From JAXLQL01 sp046331625 (GTDB lineage Bacteria; Acidobacteriota; Terriglobia; Bryobacterales; Bryobacteraceae), in NCBI GenBank assembly GCA_046331625.1, contig JAXLQL010000007.1:62001-126000 (forward strand): a DNA stretch of 64,000 nt, in the 5' to 3' direction. Made by a program: the position numbers and the translations under genes. Position 1 is the first letter of the stretch, and every line of letters begins with the position of its first letter. The notes below the pieces were generated by a model. It made no database searches. It had not been told where the DNA came from and saw only the letters and a list, made by a program, of their open reading frames with translations. Of the stretch, positions 1 through 7,598 are shown piece after piece.

Positions 1-705
1 CCCGAACAGGTTGTCTTTGAGGTATTGATCGAAGGTCGATCCCGAAGCGATTTCCACCACGCGGCCCAGCACGTCGAACCCAGCCAGCGCGCTATAGCTC
101 CACTTGGCGCCGGGTTGAAACTCGAGCGCTGTGGCGGCATACTTCGGCATCATCTCGGCAAGCGTGGATTGGCCCAACTCTCCGAGCAGCTTTCTCAAAC
201 CCGCGGCAGCCACCGGACCGCTCCCCATGCCCGAAACGTGACTCAGCAGATCCTGGATCGTGATCTCACGCGACGCCGGGATCGTGTAGTTCTGTTGCGG
301 CTGCACCGCCGCGTCCGTCACGGCGACCTTCATGCCCTTGAACTCCGGAATGAATTTCGATACCGGATCGTTCAGCCGCACCTTGCCCTGTTCCACCAAC
401 ATCAGGATCGCCGTACCTGCCACGGGCTTCGACATCGAGAAGACGCGGAAGATGGCGTCCTTCGTCATGGGGCGGCTGGCCTCGACGTCCATCGAGCCAT
501 GAGCCTCGAGATGCGCGATCTTGCCGTTGCGTGCCACCAGCGTCACCGCGCCAGCGATATTGTGCGCGTCAATGTGACGCTGCATGGTTTCGTGAACCCG
601 CGCGAGGCGTTCGCTCGAGAGTCCGACAGCTTCGGGCTTGACGGGAATAGACTCGGCCGCAAGCGACAAGGCCGCGAGTAGGAAAAGGAGCAACCGGTGA
701 GACAT
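1..705 (-). CDS. Serine hydrolase of the class C beta-lactamase family (C-terminus cut by window edge)
   Basis: Reading leftward from the ATG at 703-705 gives 235 codons with no stop to the window edge, so the C-terminus is missing. The first 18 residues (MSHRLLLFLLAALSLAAE) form a signal peptide, so the enzyme should act in the periplasm. It carries the active-site SxxK as SMSK in 'FRVFSMSKPVAG' (near residue 75), and later 'ITIQDLLSHVSGM', typical of the beta-lactamase/D-alanyl-D-alanine carboxypeptidase fold. The second motif, usually YxN, reads YSA in 'WSYSALAGFDVLGRVVE'. Esterase-like members of the family also have variants here, so a penicillinase role is not implied. Substrate unknown: peptide, ester or beta-lactam are all possible. 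The gene lies on the same strand as the DinB-like gene, with 141 bases between them. Confidence 0.88.
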   Translation of the reverse strand, partial: MSHRLLLFLLAALSLAAESIPVKPEAVGLSSERLARVHETMQRHIDAHNIAGAVTLVARNGKIAHLEAHGSMDVEASRPMTKDAIFRVFSMSKPVAGTAILMLVEQGKVRLNDPVSKFIPEFKGMKVAVTDAAVQPQQNYTIPASREITIQDLLSHVSGMGSGPVAAAGLRKLLGELGQSTLAEMMPKYAATALEFQPGAKWSYSALAGFDVLGRVVEIASGSTFDQYLKDNLFG

Positions 706-846
706 GTAGGGCAGTGTAGCGCGCTCCGGTCCATACGGATTCGGACTTTCCGATTCCTCGCGCACGCTTGCGTCGCGTTGATCGGCGAACGCGCCCCAGT
801 CCGGGCACTTCATCGACGCATCGCAGAACTCCGCCGGAGCACGTCC

Positions 847-1308
847 CTACACACCGAACTGCCGCAGGTGATGGTCCGTGTGCAGGTACGCCCAGCGCTT
901 CCACTCCCACAGGCTCATCTGCCCGAACATCGGATGCCGGCATCGCGCAAACTCTTGCTCGCCGAATTTCGAAAATTGCTCGGTCAGCGCGACCAGCTTG
1001 CTCACGTCTGCAGCCCACTCCTGCGGCGGAGTGCCTCCGATCTTCGCGTCCATTTCGGGCATGGTCGGAACGCCCTTGGGCCACCGCATGGGCGCCCGCA
1101 GCGCGACATACTTCACTACCGTCCGGCTGAAGAAGGTCTCTTTGCTCCCCAGCGCTTTCCGCCCCTGAATCCCTTCCAGAGAATCAGAGAGATGGCAGAT
1201 CATCTGATGCGCGGTCATCTCGCCCCAACGCCCTTGGCTATCGGGTCTCACGCGATGGAGACGCTCCACCAGGAGCCGCGCCGTCTCGATATCCAGAACG
1301 GGCTTCAT
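847..1308 (-). CDS. DUF1569 / DinB-like four-helix protein
   Basis: A 153-residue protein starting at the ATG at 1306-1308. The longer open frame upstream overlaps the divergent HEAT gene and lacks protein-like composition. The sequence has a histidine in 'MTAHQMICHLSDSL' (near residue 35) and a C-terminal 'LHTDHHLRQFGV'. These histidines match the metal site of the DinB/DUF1569 fold, a four-helix bundle. Family members are often thiol-dependent transferases or stress proteins, but the substrate here cannot be told. No signal peptide or membrane segment, so cytoplasmic. It is divergent from the HEAT-repeat gene at 1355, with only 46 bases between the two starts, so both promoters must lie in or near that gap. 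Confidence 0.72.
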   Translation of the reverse strand: MKPVLDIETARLLVERLHRVRPDSQGRWGEMTAHQMICHLSDSLEGIQGRKALGSKETFFSRTVVKYVALRAPMRWPKGVPTMPEMDAKIGGTPPQEWAADVSKLVALTEQFSKFGEQEFARCRHPMFGQMSLWEWKRWAYLHTDHHLRQFGV

Positions 1309-1354
1309 CGAGATGAGTGTACATTCTGGCAACCCGTCTGAGAAAATTGGTTCC

Positions 1355-2338
1355 ATGGCCGACCCCACGCGCCAAGCGATCGATCGCATGGGCGAGCTCC
1401 GCCGCCTCGAGCCCACCGAATCGGGCGCCGCGGAGATCCGCAAGACGCTCGGAGCCAAGTCCAATTGGGCGGTCGCCGCCGCCGCGGAGGCCGCCAAGAC
1501 TTACGCCGACACGCCGATGGCCGAGTCGCTGTGGGCGCCGCTCGAAAAGGCGTTCGTCCGCTTCATCGAGAATCATCCGGAGACCACCGACAAAGGCTGC
1601 AAGGCCAAAAAGACCATCGCTGAGGCTCTGCGCGCACTCGAATGCCCGCGCTCCGATGTCTATCTGCGCGGCGTCCGCCACGTCCAGATGGAAGGCGTGT
1701 TCGGAGGATTCGAGGACACCGCCGCATCGCTTCGGGGCGAATGCGCCATCGGACTCATGGATTGCCGCCATCCGGAAGCGCTCCACGAGTGCATCCTGCT
1801 GCTCGGCGATTCCCTGCGCCCAGCCCGCATCGGAGCCGTGAAAGCGCTCGGCGCGAGCGGCCGTCCCGAGGCCGCGCTCCTGCTTCGTCTCGCCATCGTC
1901 AAGGGCGACGAAGAGCCCGAGGTCGTCGCCGAAGCCATGGCCGAACTCATGGCGCTCGATCCCCGAGGCGCATTCGATTTCGTGCTCCGGTATCTCGAAT
2001 CCGATGACGATGCCGTGGCAGAGGCCGCCGCGCTCGCTCTCGGATCCTCGCGGCAGGAGCGTGTGCTCGAGATTCTCTCGGACAAGTGGTCGCGCACACG
2101 CAAGACGCAGCTCCGCAAATCGCTGCTCGCTGCGATCGCCACGCTACGCCTGGAACCCGCCTACGCTTTCCTCGCCGAACGAGTAGCGGAAGGCAGGCGC
2201 ACCGACGCACTCGACGCGCTGGAAGCCTTGGCCTTTTATCGCGGCGACCCGCACATCCAGGAACTCGCCACCGGCGCACTCGCCAAGCGAGAGAACGACG
2301 GCGTAGCCGCCGAAGCCGCGCGCTTGGGCTTCCGCTGA
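1355..2338 (+). CDS. HEAT-repeat protein
   Basis: A protein of 327 residues from the ATG at 1355 (MADPTRQAIDRMGELRRLE). An in-frame start at 1313 would add 14 residues but lies only 5 bases from the divergent DUF1569 start. The protein is made of repeating helical pairs such as 'CAIGLMDCRHPEALHECILLLGD', 'RIGAVKALGASGRPEAALLLRLAI' and 'AVAEAAALALGSSRQERVLEILSD', the pattern of HEAT/PBS-lyase-like repeats. No catalytic motif, signal peptide or membrane helix is visible, so it is probably a cytoplasmic protein-binding scaffold. It converges on the ammonia-lyase gene with 10 bases between stops. No clear ribosome binding site is seen ahead of either start. Confidence 0.75.
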   Translation: MADPTRQAIDRMGELRRLEPTESGAAEIRKTLGAKSNWAVAAAAEAAKTYADTPMAESLWAPLEKAFVRFIENHPETTDKGCKAKKTIAEALRALECPRSDVYLRGVRHVQMEGVFGGFEDTAASLRGECAIGLMDCRHPEALHECILLLGDSLRPARIGAVKALGASGRPEAALLLRLAIVKGDEEPEVVAEAMAELMALDPRGAFDFVLRYLESDDDAVAEAAALALGSSRQERVLEILSDKWSRTRKTQLRKSLLAAIATLRLEPAYAFLAERVAEGRRTDALDALEALAFYRGDPHIQELATGALAKRENDGVAAEAARLGFR

Positions 2339-2348
2339 GAGCGCGTTT

Positions 2349-3296
2349 CTACAGCGTCATCAGCATCTCCCAATCGACGTTCCCGCCCGAAACCACCACG
2401 CCCACTCGACCCAGCCCCGCCGGGAGCTTCCCGTGCATCAGCGCCGCCGCAGCCGTAGCGCCGCTCGGTTCCACCAGCATCTTCATCCGCAACAGGAAGA
2501 ACTTCATCGTGGCGCGGATCTCGTCATCGCTCACCGTCACCACGCTCTCGAGCAGCTTCTGCATGATCGGGAACGTCAACTCGCCCGGACACTCCACGCG
2601 CAGTCCATCGGCGATCGTAGTGGGCGGTGGAATGCGGATCCGCTTGCCAGCCGCGAGCGATTGCCGCGTGTCGTCTGCGCCTTCCGGTTCCACGCCGAAC
2701 ACACGAATCCCCGGCCGCAGCGCCTTGGCCGCCGTCGCGCATCCGGAAATCAGCCCGCCGCCAGAGATACACACCACCAGCGCATCCAGATCCGGAACCT
2801 CGCTCAGCAGCTCGAGCGCCGCCGTTCCCTGTCCCGCGATCACCTTCGGATGATCGAACGGCGGAATCATCGAAGCGCCGGTCTCCTCCGCGATCCGCGC
2901 GCAGATGGCGGCGCGGTCCTCTGTCATGCGGTCATACGTCACCACGCGAGCGCCGTATCCGCGCGTGCCTTCCATTTTCGATTTCGGCGCATCGGTGGGC
3001 ATCACGATCGTAGCGGGAATCCCCGCGATCCGCGCCGCCAGCGCCACCGCCTGCGCATGGTTGCCTGACGAGTACGCCGTCACGCCGCGCTTGCGCGTTT
3101 CCTCATCGAGCGAGAACACGGCGTTTGACGCGCCGCGAATCTTGAACGCGCCCGCGCGCTGGAAGTTCTCGCATTTGAAGAACGCCGTGGCGCCCGTCAT
3201 CGCGTCAAACGTGCGCGAGGTCATCACCGGCGTGCGATGTACGATCGGCGCAATGCGCGCGGCCGCTTCCCGAATGTCTTCGAACGTGATGGACAC
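2349..3296 (-). CDS. PLP-dependent threonine/serine dehydratase-like ammonia-lyase
   Basis: A 315-residue fold-type II PLP enzyme. The Schiff-base lysine is K52 in 'FQRAGAFKIRGASNAV'. It is followed by the substrate loop 'SSGNHAQAVALAARIAG', the phosphate-binding 'CISGGGLISG' (near residue 180) and the C-terminal 'VSGGNVD'. Length matches catabolic threonine dehydratase, serine racemase and threo-3-hydroxyaspartate ammonia-lyase. There is no C-terminal ACT regulatory domain, so it is not the long biosynthetic IlvA. The likely reaction is removal of ammonia from a beta-hydroxy amino acid to give a 2-oxoacid. The gene lies four bases downstream of a 2-hydroxyacid dehydrogenase on the same strand. 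The pair could turn a hydroxy-amino acid into an oxo- and then a hydroxyacid (inference). Confidence 0.9.
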   Translation of the reverse strand: MSITFEDIREAAARIAPIVHRTPVMTSRTFDAMTGATAFFKCENFQRAGAFKIRGASNAVFSLDEETRKRGVTAYSSGNHAQAVALAARIAGIPATIVMPTDAPKSKMEGTRGYGARVVTYDRMTEDRAAICARIAEETGASMIPPFDHPKVIAGQGTAALELLSEVPDLDALVVCISGGGLISGCATAAKALRPGIRVFGVEPEGADDTRQSLAAGKRIRIPPPTTIADGLRVECPGELTFPIMQKLLESVVTVSDDEIRATMKFFLLRMKMLVEPSGATAAAALMHGKLPAGLGRVGVVVSGGNVDWEMLMTL

Positions 3297-3300
3297 GGTC

Positions 3301-4269
3301 TCAGTAGCCTTCCTTCTTGTTCACGATGTTGTCGAGCGGATCGCCCTTGCGGTAGCGCTCGAAATTGCTGATGAAGATGTCCATCGAGTGGCCCACCCAG
3401 CCCGGCGTGTGGTCGGCGCTGTGCGGCGAGAGCAGCACGTTGTCCATCGTGTAGAACGGATGCCCCGCGGGCAAGGGCTCCGTGGCGAACACATCGAGCG
3501 CAGCTCCGCGGATCTTGCCCTGCTGCAATGCGGCCACTAACGCGTCTTCATCCACAACCGCTCCGCGGCCCACGTTCAGGAACACCGCCGAAGACTTCAT
3601 CGCCGCGATCTCGGCCGCGCCCACCAAGCCACGCGAGTCGGGCGTCAGCGGCGTACACACCACCACGAAGTCGGAGCCAGCCATCATCTCGCGCAGGCCG
3701 TCGAGCCCGAACAGGCGGTCCACCAGCGGATCGTCTTTCGACATCTCCGGCCGCTTCCGCATCGCCCACACGTTCATGCCGAATGCCTTGGCCAGCTTCG
3801 CGCACGCCTGCCCGATGCTGCCGTAGCTCACGATCCCGAGCGTCTTGCCGTAGACCTCGTCCACGTCCATGTTTACCCAGCGGCCTTCGCTCTGCTGCTG
3901 GCGCATGTCGGGGATCTTCTTGTCGAAGAACAGCGCTCCCAGCATCACGAACTCCGCCAGTGACCGGCTGAAGGCTCCGCGTGCGTTGGTCAGCGGCACC
4001 TCGCTCTCCACCAGTTCCTGAAACAGCAACCCCTCCACGCCCACCGAAAGCGAATGGACCCAGCGCAGGTTCGGCGCCTTCAGGAACACCTCACGCAACA
4101 GCGCCTTCGGCATCATGCAGTTGAGAAGCACGTCGGCTTCAGGGGCCAGTTCGTCGAACATCGCCGGCTGGCTGCTCACCACCATGCGGGTGTTCTTCGG
4201 GAGCCGGTCGAGCGCCTTCAGGTAGCCGGACTCCGGCTTGGCGATCACGAGCAATGTGGTCGGATTCAT
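3301..4269 (-). CDS. D-2-hydroxyacid dehydrogenase, cytoplasmic
   Basis: A 322-residue NAD(P)-dependent oxidoreductase starting at the ATG at 4267-4269. The cofactor fold begins at 'LGIVSYGSIGQACAKLAKAF' (GxGxxG-like SYGSIG). The catalytic arginine lies in 'FLNVGRGAVVDEDAL', the glutamate in 'DVFATEPLPAGHPF' and the histidine in 'LLSPHSADHTPGW', so all three family catalytic residues are present. It reversibly reduces a 2-oxoacid to a D-2-hydroxyacid; the exact substrate is not clear. It is the upstream gene of a two-gene unit with the ammonia-lyase (4-base gap). A second, exported-looking dehydrogenase of the same family lies at 6370-7380. Confidence 0.9.
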   Translation of the reverse strand: MNPTTLLVIAKPESGYLKALDRLPKNTRMVVSSQPAMFDELAPEADVLLNCMMPKALLREVFLKAPNLRWVHSLSVGVEGLLFQELVESEVPLTNARGAFSRSLAEFVMLGALFFDKKIPDMRQQQSEGRWVNMDVDEVYGKTLGIVSYGSIGQACAKLAKAFGMNVWAMRKRPEMSKDDPLVDRLFGLDGLREMMAGSDFVVVCTPLTPDSRGLVGAAEIAAMKSSAVFLNVGRGAVVDEDALVAALQQGKIRGAALDVFATEPLPAGHPFYTMDNVLLSPHSADHTPGWVGHSMDIFISNFERYRKGDPLDNIVNKKEGY

Positions 4270-4524
4270 GGCAATCGACTAGTGTATCGCCCGCCGCTGG
4301 CCTCTCAGACACCGGCCCTAGCAAAAAGGTTTGGTTTCGAAACCGAAGAGCTACGATTTTGGCTCTAGAACCGGAACGCTCCACGGCCTGGCCGCGCGGA
4401 ACCCCTTTCCCAGCAATCGATTACAGGGGAGAACCAGGAGCTAGGGCCTTTGGCAACGTGAGTGCCCTTACACAAAACGTCCCGGAAGCGAGGACGGAAA
4501 GAAGAAAGACGAAGGAGAGAAGCC

Positions 4525-4575
4525 ATGAAGGTTCGCAGCAAAGTGAAGGCCGGCACGGCAGTTTGGGGCGACTGA
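4525..4575 (+). CDS. 16-residue peptide MKVRSKVKAGTAVWGD (first of a tandem pair)
   Basis: A 16-codon reading frame ending in TGA, too short for normal gene calling. A good ribosome binding site, GAAGGAGAG, ends 6 bases before the ATG. A second peptide gene with nearly the same product begins 59 bases after its stop. Comparing the 16 codons of the two copies, 3 are identical, 8 differ but encode the same residue, 4 give conservative swaps (S/T, K/R, T/S, V/I) and only the last residue (D/S) is non-conservative. That pattern is expected when a peptide is translated and selected. The product is basic at the N-terminus with a small-residue/Trp-Gly C-terminus and resembles short modified-peptide precursors. 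No maturation enzyme is adjacent; the next gene is a PLP decarboxylase. Function unknown. Confidence 0.7.
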   Translation: MKVRSKVKAGTAVWGD

Positions 4576-4634
4576 TCCCCCCGCACAAAAAAACACAGAC
4601 CGAGAGATGCGTTCTAGAGGAAGGAGAAGCCGCC

Positions 4635-4685
4635 ATGAAGGTCCGTACCAAGGTCCGCGCGGGTAGCGCCATCTGGGGTAGCTAG
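4635..4685 (+). CDS. 16-residue peptide MKVRTKVRAGSAIWGS (second of a tandem pair)
   Basis: Second copy of the tandem peptide, ending in TAG. The Shine-Dalgarno-like GAGGAAGGAG ends 8 bases ahead of the ATG. It keeps the frame MKVR-x-KV-x-AG-x-A-x-WG of the first copy although most codons have changed at the third position. It lies 120 bases before the PLP decarboxylase on the same strand, with a strong inverted repeat in between. Possible roles are a RiPP precursor, a signalling peptide or a regulatory leader; the sequence does not decide between them. A longer open frame runs into this peptide from upstream (from 4254), but the ribosome binding site and the independent first copy favour a free 16-mer. 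Confidence 0.7.
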   Translation: MKVRTKVRAGSAIWGS

Positions 4686-4712
4686 TCTCGCAAGATGAAA
4701 TTCGAACAATTC

Positions 4713-4762
4713 GTGGCCGCCCGCCGGAGCTGATGCCGATGCAGCGAGGGATGGGCGGCCAC
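4713..4762 (+). promoter_or_regulatory. Long inverted repeat between the peptide genes and the decarboxylase
   Basis: GTGGCCGCCC at 4713-4722 pairs perfectly with GGGCGGCCAC at 4753-4762. Inside the 30-base loop a second small stem (GCTG 4729-4732 with CAGC 4742-4745) can form. No run of T follows, so it is not a standard intrinsic terminator. It could be an attenuator, a processing/stability hairpin separating the peptide messages from the decarboxylase message, or a binding site. It ends 43 bases before the decarboxylase start. Confidence 0.55.
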
Positions 4763-4805
4763 TGACGTTTCCCCCCTGACTTCGCTATCCTGCGAAGGTC
4801 CCCCC

Positions 4806-6209
4806 ATGCTGCAATTCGACCCGGGCCCTCGGGTGGACCTGTGGGCTCGATTGATGGAGACGGTGGAACGCTACCTCCGCTCCGTCGACAACCAACGGGT
4901 TGCTCCGGAGCTCGATCCGGCGGCGATCCGGGCCTCGCTCGCGGCCTACGACTTCAACCAAGCCCAAGACGCCATCGCGGCGCTCGATTTCGCAAGCGAG
5001 GGCTTGAAGCAGTGGCAGGTCCACACGCCACACGCACGCTACTTCGGGCTCTTCAACCCTGCGTCCACCACGATGGGGATTGCCGCGGACACGCTGGCGG
5101 CCGCTTTCAACTGCCAACTCGCCGCATGGAGCCACTCGCCATTCGCCGTGGAAGTGGAGAACCACTTGGTGCGCGCATTCGGCGCGCGCTTCGGATATGA
5201 CGCCAATTCAGTGGATGGCGTGTTCGCATCGGGCGGGGCGGAAGCCAACCACACGGCGGCGATCGCCGCGTTGACGCACGCGTTTCCTGATTTCGTGGAA
5301 CTCGGCGTGCGCGCGCTGACGGGGCGGCCCGTGATGTATGCATCCGCCGAATGCCATCACTCGTTCCTGAAAGCAGCTCGCATGTGCGGGCTGGGTCAAT
5401 CGGCGTTGCGCGCGATCCCGGTGGACGCAAAGCTGCGCCTTGATCCACGCGAGCTATCGATCGCGATCGCGAAAGACCGGCAAGCCGGGCGTCACCCGTT
5501 CCTCGTCATCGCCACCGCCGGGACCACGAACGCCGGCGCCATCGATCCGCTGCCCGAGATGGCCAAGATTGCCGCACGCGAGCGATTGTGGTTCCATGTC
5601 GACGCAGCTTGGGGAGGCGCCGCGGCTCTGTCACCGTCGCTGCGCCCGCTGATCGCCGGCATGGAGGCCGCCGACTCGATCACCTTCGACGCGCACAAAT
5701 GGCTCTCGGTGCCGATGGGCGCGGGCTTGTTCCTCACGCGCCACCGCGATATCTTGCATCGCGCCTTTCGCACCGAGACTGCGTACATGCCGAAGGAAGG
5801 CGAAGGGCTCGACATTGTGGATCCGCACCTGCACTCGATGCAATGGTCGCGGCGCTTCATCGGGCTCAAGGTGTTCCTCTCGCTCGCCGAAGCGGGATGG
5901 GATGGATACGCCCGGGCGATCGACCACATGACCGCGATGGGCGCGCTGCTGCGGCGCGAACTCGGCGGACGCGGGTGGCACGTGGTGAACGAGACGCCTC
6001 TTCCGGTGGTCTGCTTCGTGGACGATGGCGGAGCCGACTCGCGCGAGATCGCGCGGCGCGTGGTCGCCTCGGGCAAGGCGTGGATCTCGACGACTGTGCT
6101 CGCGAGTTCGAGGGTCGCGTTGCGTGCGTGCATCACCAACTTTCGCACCGCGGAAGCCGACATCCACGCGCTGGTGGATCTGCTCGACGAGACGCGCGCG
6201 GCACGATAG
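4806..6209 (+). CDS. PLP-dependent group II decarboxylase (aromatic-L-amino-acid / glutamate decarboxylase family)
   Basis: A 467-residue fold-type I PLP enzyme. The ATG at 4806 is preceded by GAAGG at 4794-4798. Family motifs run in order: 'FASGGAEANHTAAIAAL' (phosphate-binding), 'FHVDAAWGGAAAL' (Asp contacting the PLP ring) and 'FDAHKWLSVPMGAG' with the Schiff-base Lys near residue 298. The enzyme removes the alpha-carboxyl group of an amino acid to give an amine and CO2. The family includes tyrosine, tryptophan/DOPA, glutamate and diaminobutyrate decarboxylases, and the substrate cannot be read from sequence alone. It follows two 16-residue peptide genes on the same strand, which may point to a peptide or peptide-derived substrate (inference only). 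Its last 56 bases are imperfectly repeated at 6280-6335. Confidence 0.9.
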   Translation: MLQFDPGPRVDLWARLMETVERYLRSVDNQRVAPELDPAAIRASLAAYDFNQAQDAIAALDFASEGLKQWQVHTPHARYFGLFNPASTTMGIAADTLAAAFNCQLAAWSHSPFAVEVENHLVRAFGARFGYDANSVDGVFASGGAEANHTAAIAALTHAFPDFVELGVRALTGRPVMYASAECHHSFLKAARMCGLGQSALRAIPVDAKLRLDPRELSIAIAKDRQAGRHPFLVIATAGTTNAGAIDPLPEMAKIAARERLWFHVDAAWGGAAALSPSLRPLIAGMEAADSITFDAHKWLSVPMGAGLFLTRHRDILHRAFRTETAYMPKEGEGLDIVDPHLHSMQWSRRFIGLKVFLSLAEAGWDGYARAIDHMTAMGALLRRELGGRGWHVVNETPLPVVCFVDDGGADSREIARRVVASGKAWISTTVLASSRVALRACITNFRTAEADIHALVDLLDETRAAR

Positions 6210-6279
6210 CGATCGTGCGCGGAGTGGCCTCGTCCCGCAGCGGCGCGGGTCCCGACGAGCGTGCTCTTGGACTCGGAGC

Positions 6280-6335
6280 GCGGAAGCCGGCATCCACGCG
6301 CTGGTGGATGTGCTCGACGAGAGGCACGCGGCACG
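6280..6335 (+). repeat. Second copy of the decarboxylase 3' end
   Basis: These 56 bases match 6150-6205, the last codons of the decarboxylase gene, with 4 mismatches and an offset of exactly 130 bases. The copy reads through without the stop codon and lies directly ahead of the dehydrogenase start at 6370. This is a short tandem duplication, or the leftover end of a second decarboxylase gene copy that has been lost. Confidence 0.8.
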
Positions 6336-6369
6336 GAAGCCCGGTCCATTGCGGTACAATCCTGAGGCC

Positions 6370-7380
6370 ATGCCGATGCGAATCCTCGTCCTCGCCGCGA
6401 TCCTTGCCGCCTCGCTTGCGGCCCAACAGAAGAAAGTGCTGGTCCAGGGACTGACCCCGGATGAAGTGCAAGCGCTGCAAACAGCCGAACCGCGCGCGAG
6501 CGTGGTCGCTGTCACGCCGCAGACGGTCATGCAGCAAGTGGCCGATGCCGACGCGATCATGGGCAACCTCAGCCTGGACATGGTCCGTGCCGGAAAGAAG
6601 CTCCGCTGGTTCCAGACCTACTCGGCCGGCGTCGAGCCCTATCTGGTAATGTCGGGCAGCAACGAACTGCGCGACTCACCGATCACGGTGACCAACTGCA
6701 AGATCATCCAGGGTCCGGAAATCGCGGACCACGCCTTCGCCCTGTTGCTGACGTTGACGCGCGGGCTGAATCGCGTGGTGGCCAACCGCGAGAAGGAGAA
6801 TTGGGATCCCAACAATTATCCGGCGATCGAGCTGCCCGGCAAGACCGCACTCATCATCGGAACCGGCGGCATCGGCATGCAGATCGCCGCTCGGGCCCAC
6901 GGCTTCGGCATGCGCGTGATCGGCGTCGACCCCAAGGACATTCCGTTCTCACCGTTCATCTCGAAAGTGGTGAAGCCCGATCAACTCGACGAAGTGATTC
7001 CGGAAGCGGACGTGGTCTTCATCTCCGCGCCGCATACGAAGCAGAGCGAGAAGATGGTAGGTCCGCGGCAGTTCGAGTTGATGAAGAAGAACTCCTACTT
7101 CATCGCTGTCTCGCGCGGCAAGCTCTACGACATGCCGTCACTCGTGAAGGCGCTCGACAGCAAGAAGATCGCGGGCGCAGGCGTGGACGTGACGGATCCC
7201 GAGCCTCTTCCCAAGGGGCATCCCCTGTGGAAGTTCGAGAACGCGATCGTGACGCCGCATATCGCCACGCGGTCGGATCGTGTGCAGGAGCGGCGCATGG
7301 TGGTGCTCAAGGAGAACCTGAAGCGGTTCGTCGATGGGCGGCCGTTGATCAACGTGGTCGACAAGAACTTGCAGTATTGA
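6370..7380 (+). CDS. D-2-hydroxyacid dehydrogenase with an N-terminal signal peptide
   Basis: A 336-residue protein starting at the ATG at 6370 (an alternative ATG lies at 6376). Residues 1-20 (MPMRILVLAAILAASLAAQQ) look like a Sec signal peptide with an A-x-A type cleavage site. The mature part is a NAD-dependent 2-hydroxyacid dehydrogenase: 'TALIIGTGGIGMQIAARAHG' (GxGxxG), 'IAVSRGKLYDM' (catalytic Arg), 'VTDPEPLPKGHPLW' (Glu) and 'VTPHIATRSDR' (His) are all kept. Export is odd because NAD(H) is a cytoplasmic cofactor. Either the helix is not cleaved and anchors the enzyme facing the cytoplasm, or an unusual cofactor supply exists. It follows the PLP decarboxylase on the same strand. The open frame upstream of 6370 is formed by the duplicated decarboxylase end and is not part of the gene. 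Confidence 0.86.
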   Translation: MPMRILVLAAILAASLAAQQKKVLVQGLTPDEVQALQTAEPRASVVAVTPQTVMQQVADADAIMGNLSLDMVRAGKKLRWFQTYSAGVEPYLVMSGSNELRDSPITVTNCKIIQGPEIADHAFALLLTLTRGLNRVVANREKENWDPNNYPAIELPGKTALIIGTGGIGMQIAARAHGFGMRVIGVDPKDIPFSPFISKVVKPDQLDEVIPEADVVFISAPHTKQSEKMVGPRQFELMKKNSYFIAVSRGKLYDMPSLVKALDSKKIAGAGVDVTDPEPLPKGHPLWKFENAIVTPHIATRSDRVQERRMVVLKENLKRFVDGRPLINVVDKNLQY

Positions 7381-7428
7381 CCGGTCGCGAGCGGAACACG
7401 CCGATTTCTCAGCACGAGCCGCGTGCCG

Positions 7429-7549
7429 GCGGGCACTTCAGTGCCCGCTTCCGATGTGGGCATATCCGCTCCTGGAAGGCTCCGTTCTCGGTTTGCGGCT
7501 CTGCCGCGATGTGGGGCAGGCTTCAGCCTGCGCGGGACTTCAGTCCCGC
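7429..7549. repeat. REP-like hairpin cluster with TTCA loops (element 1)
   Basis: Three perfect small hairpins, all with a TTCA loop: GCGGGCAC-TTCA-GTGCCCGC (7429-7448), CAGGC-TTCA-GCCTG (7517-7530) and GCGGGAC-TTCA-GTCCCGC (7532-7549). They fill the gap between two convergent genes (dehydrogenase ending 7380 and sugar dehydrogenase ending 7599). The same units recur near 20.25, 20.40, 21.85 and 62.5 kb, so this is a dispersed repeat family. Confidence 0.85.
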
Positions 7550-7598
7550 TCCCGATCGGTGCGTAGGTGCCGGAGCGTCAGACGCGAGACATGTTTCT

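Noticed and set aside
4254..4685. A 143-codon frame that ends with the second 16-residue peptide
   Set aside because: It starts inside the divergent dehydrogenase leader, its N-terminal part has no protein-like features, and it skips the first peptide frame. Separate ribosome binding sites ahead of both short peptides explain the data better.
4695..4733. A third short frame (12 codons, MKFEQFVAARRS) after the peptide pair
   Set aside because: No ribosome binding site and no similarity to the twin peptides; its end overlaps the hairpin arm.
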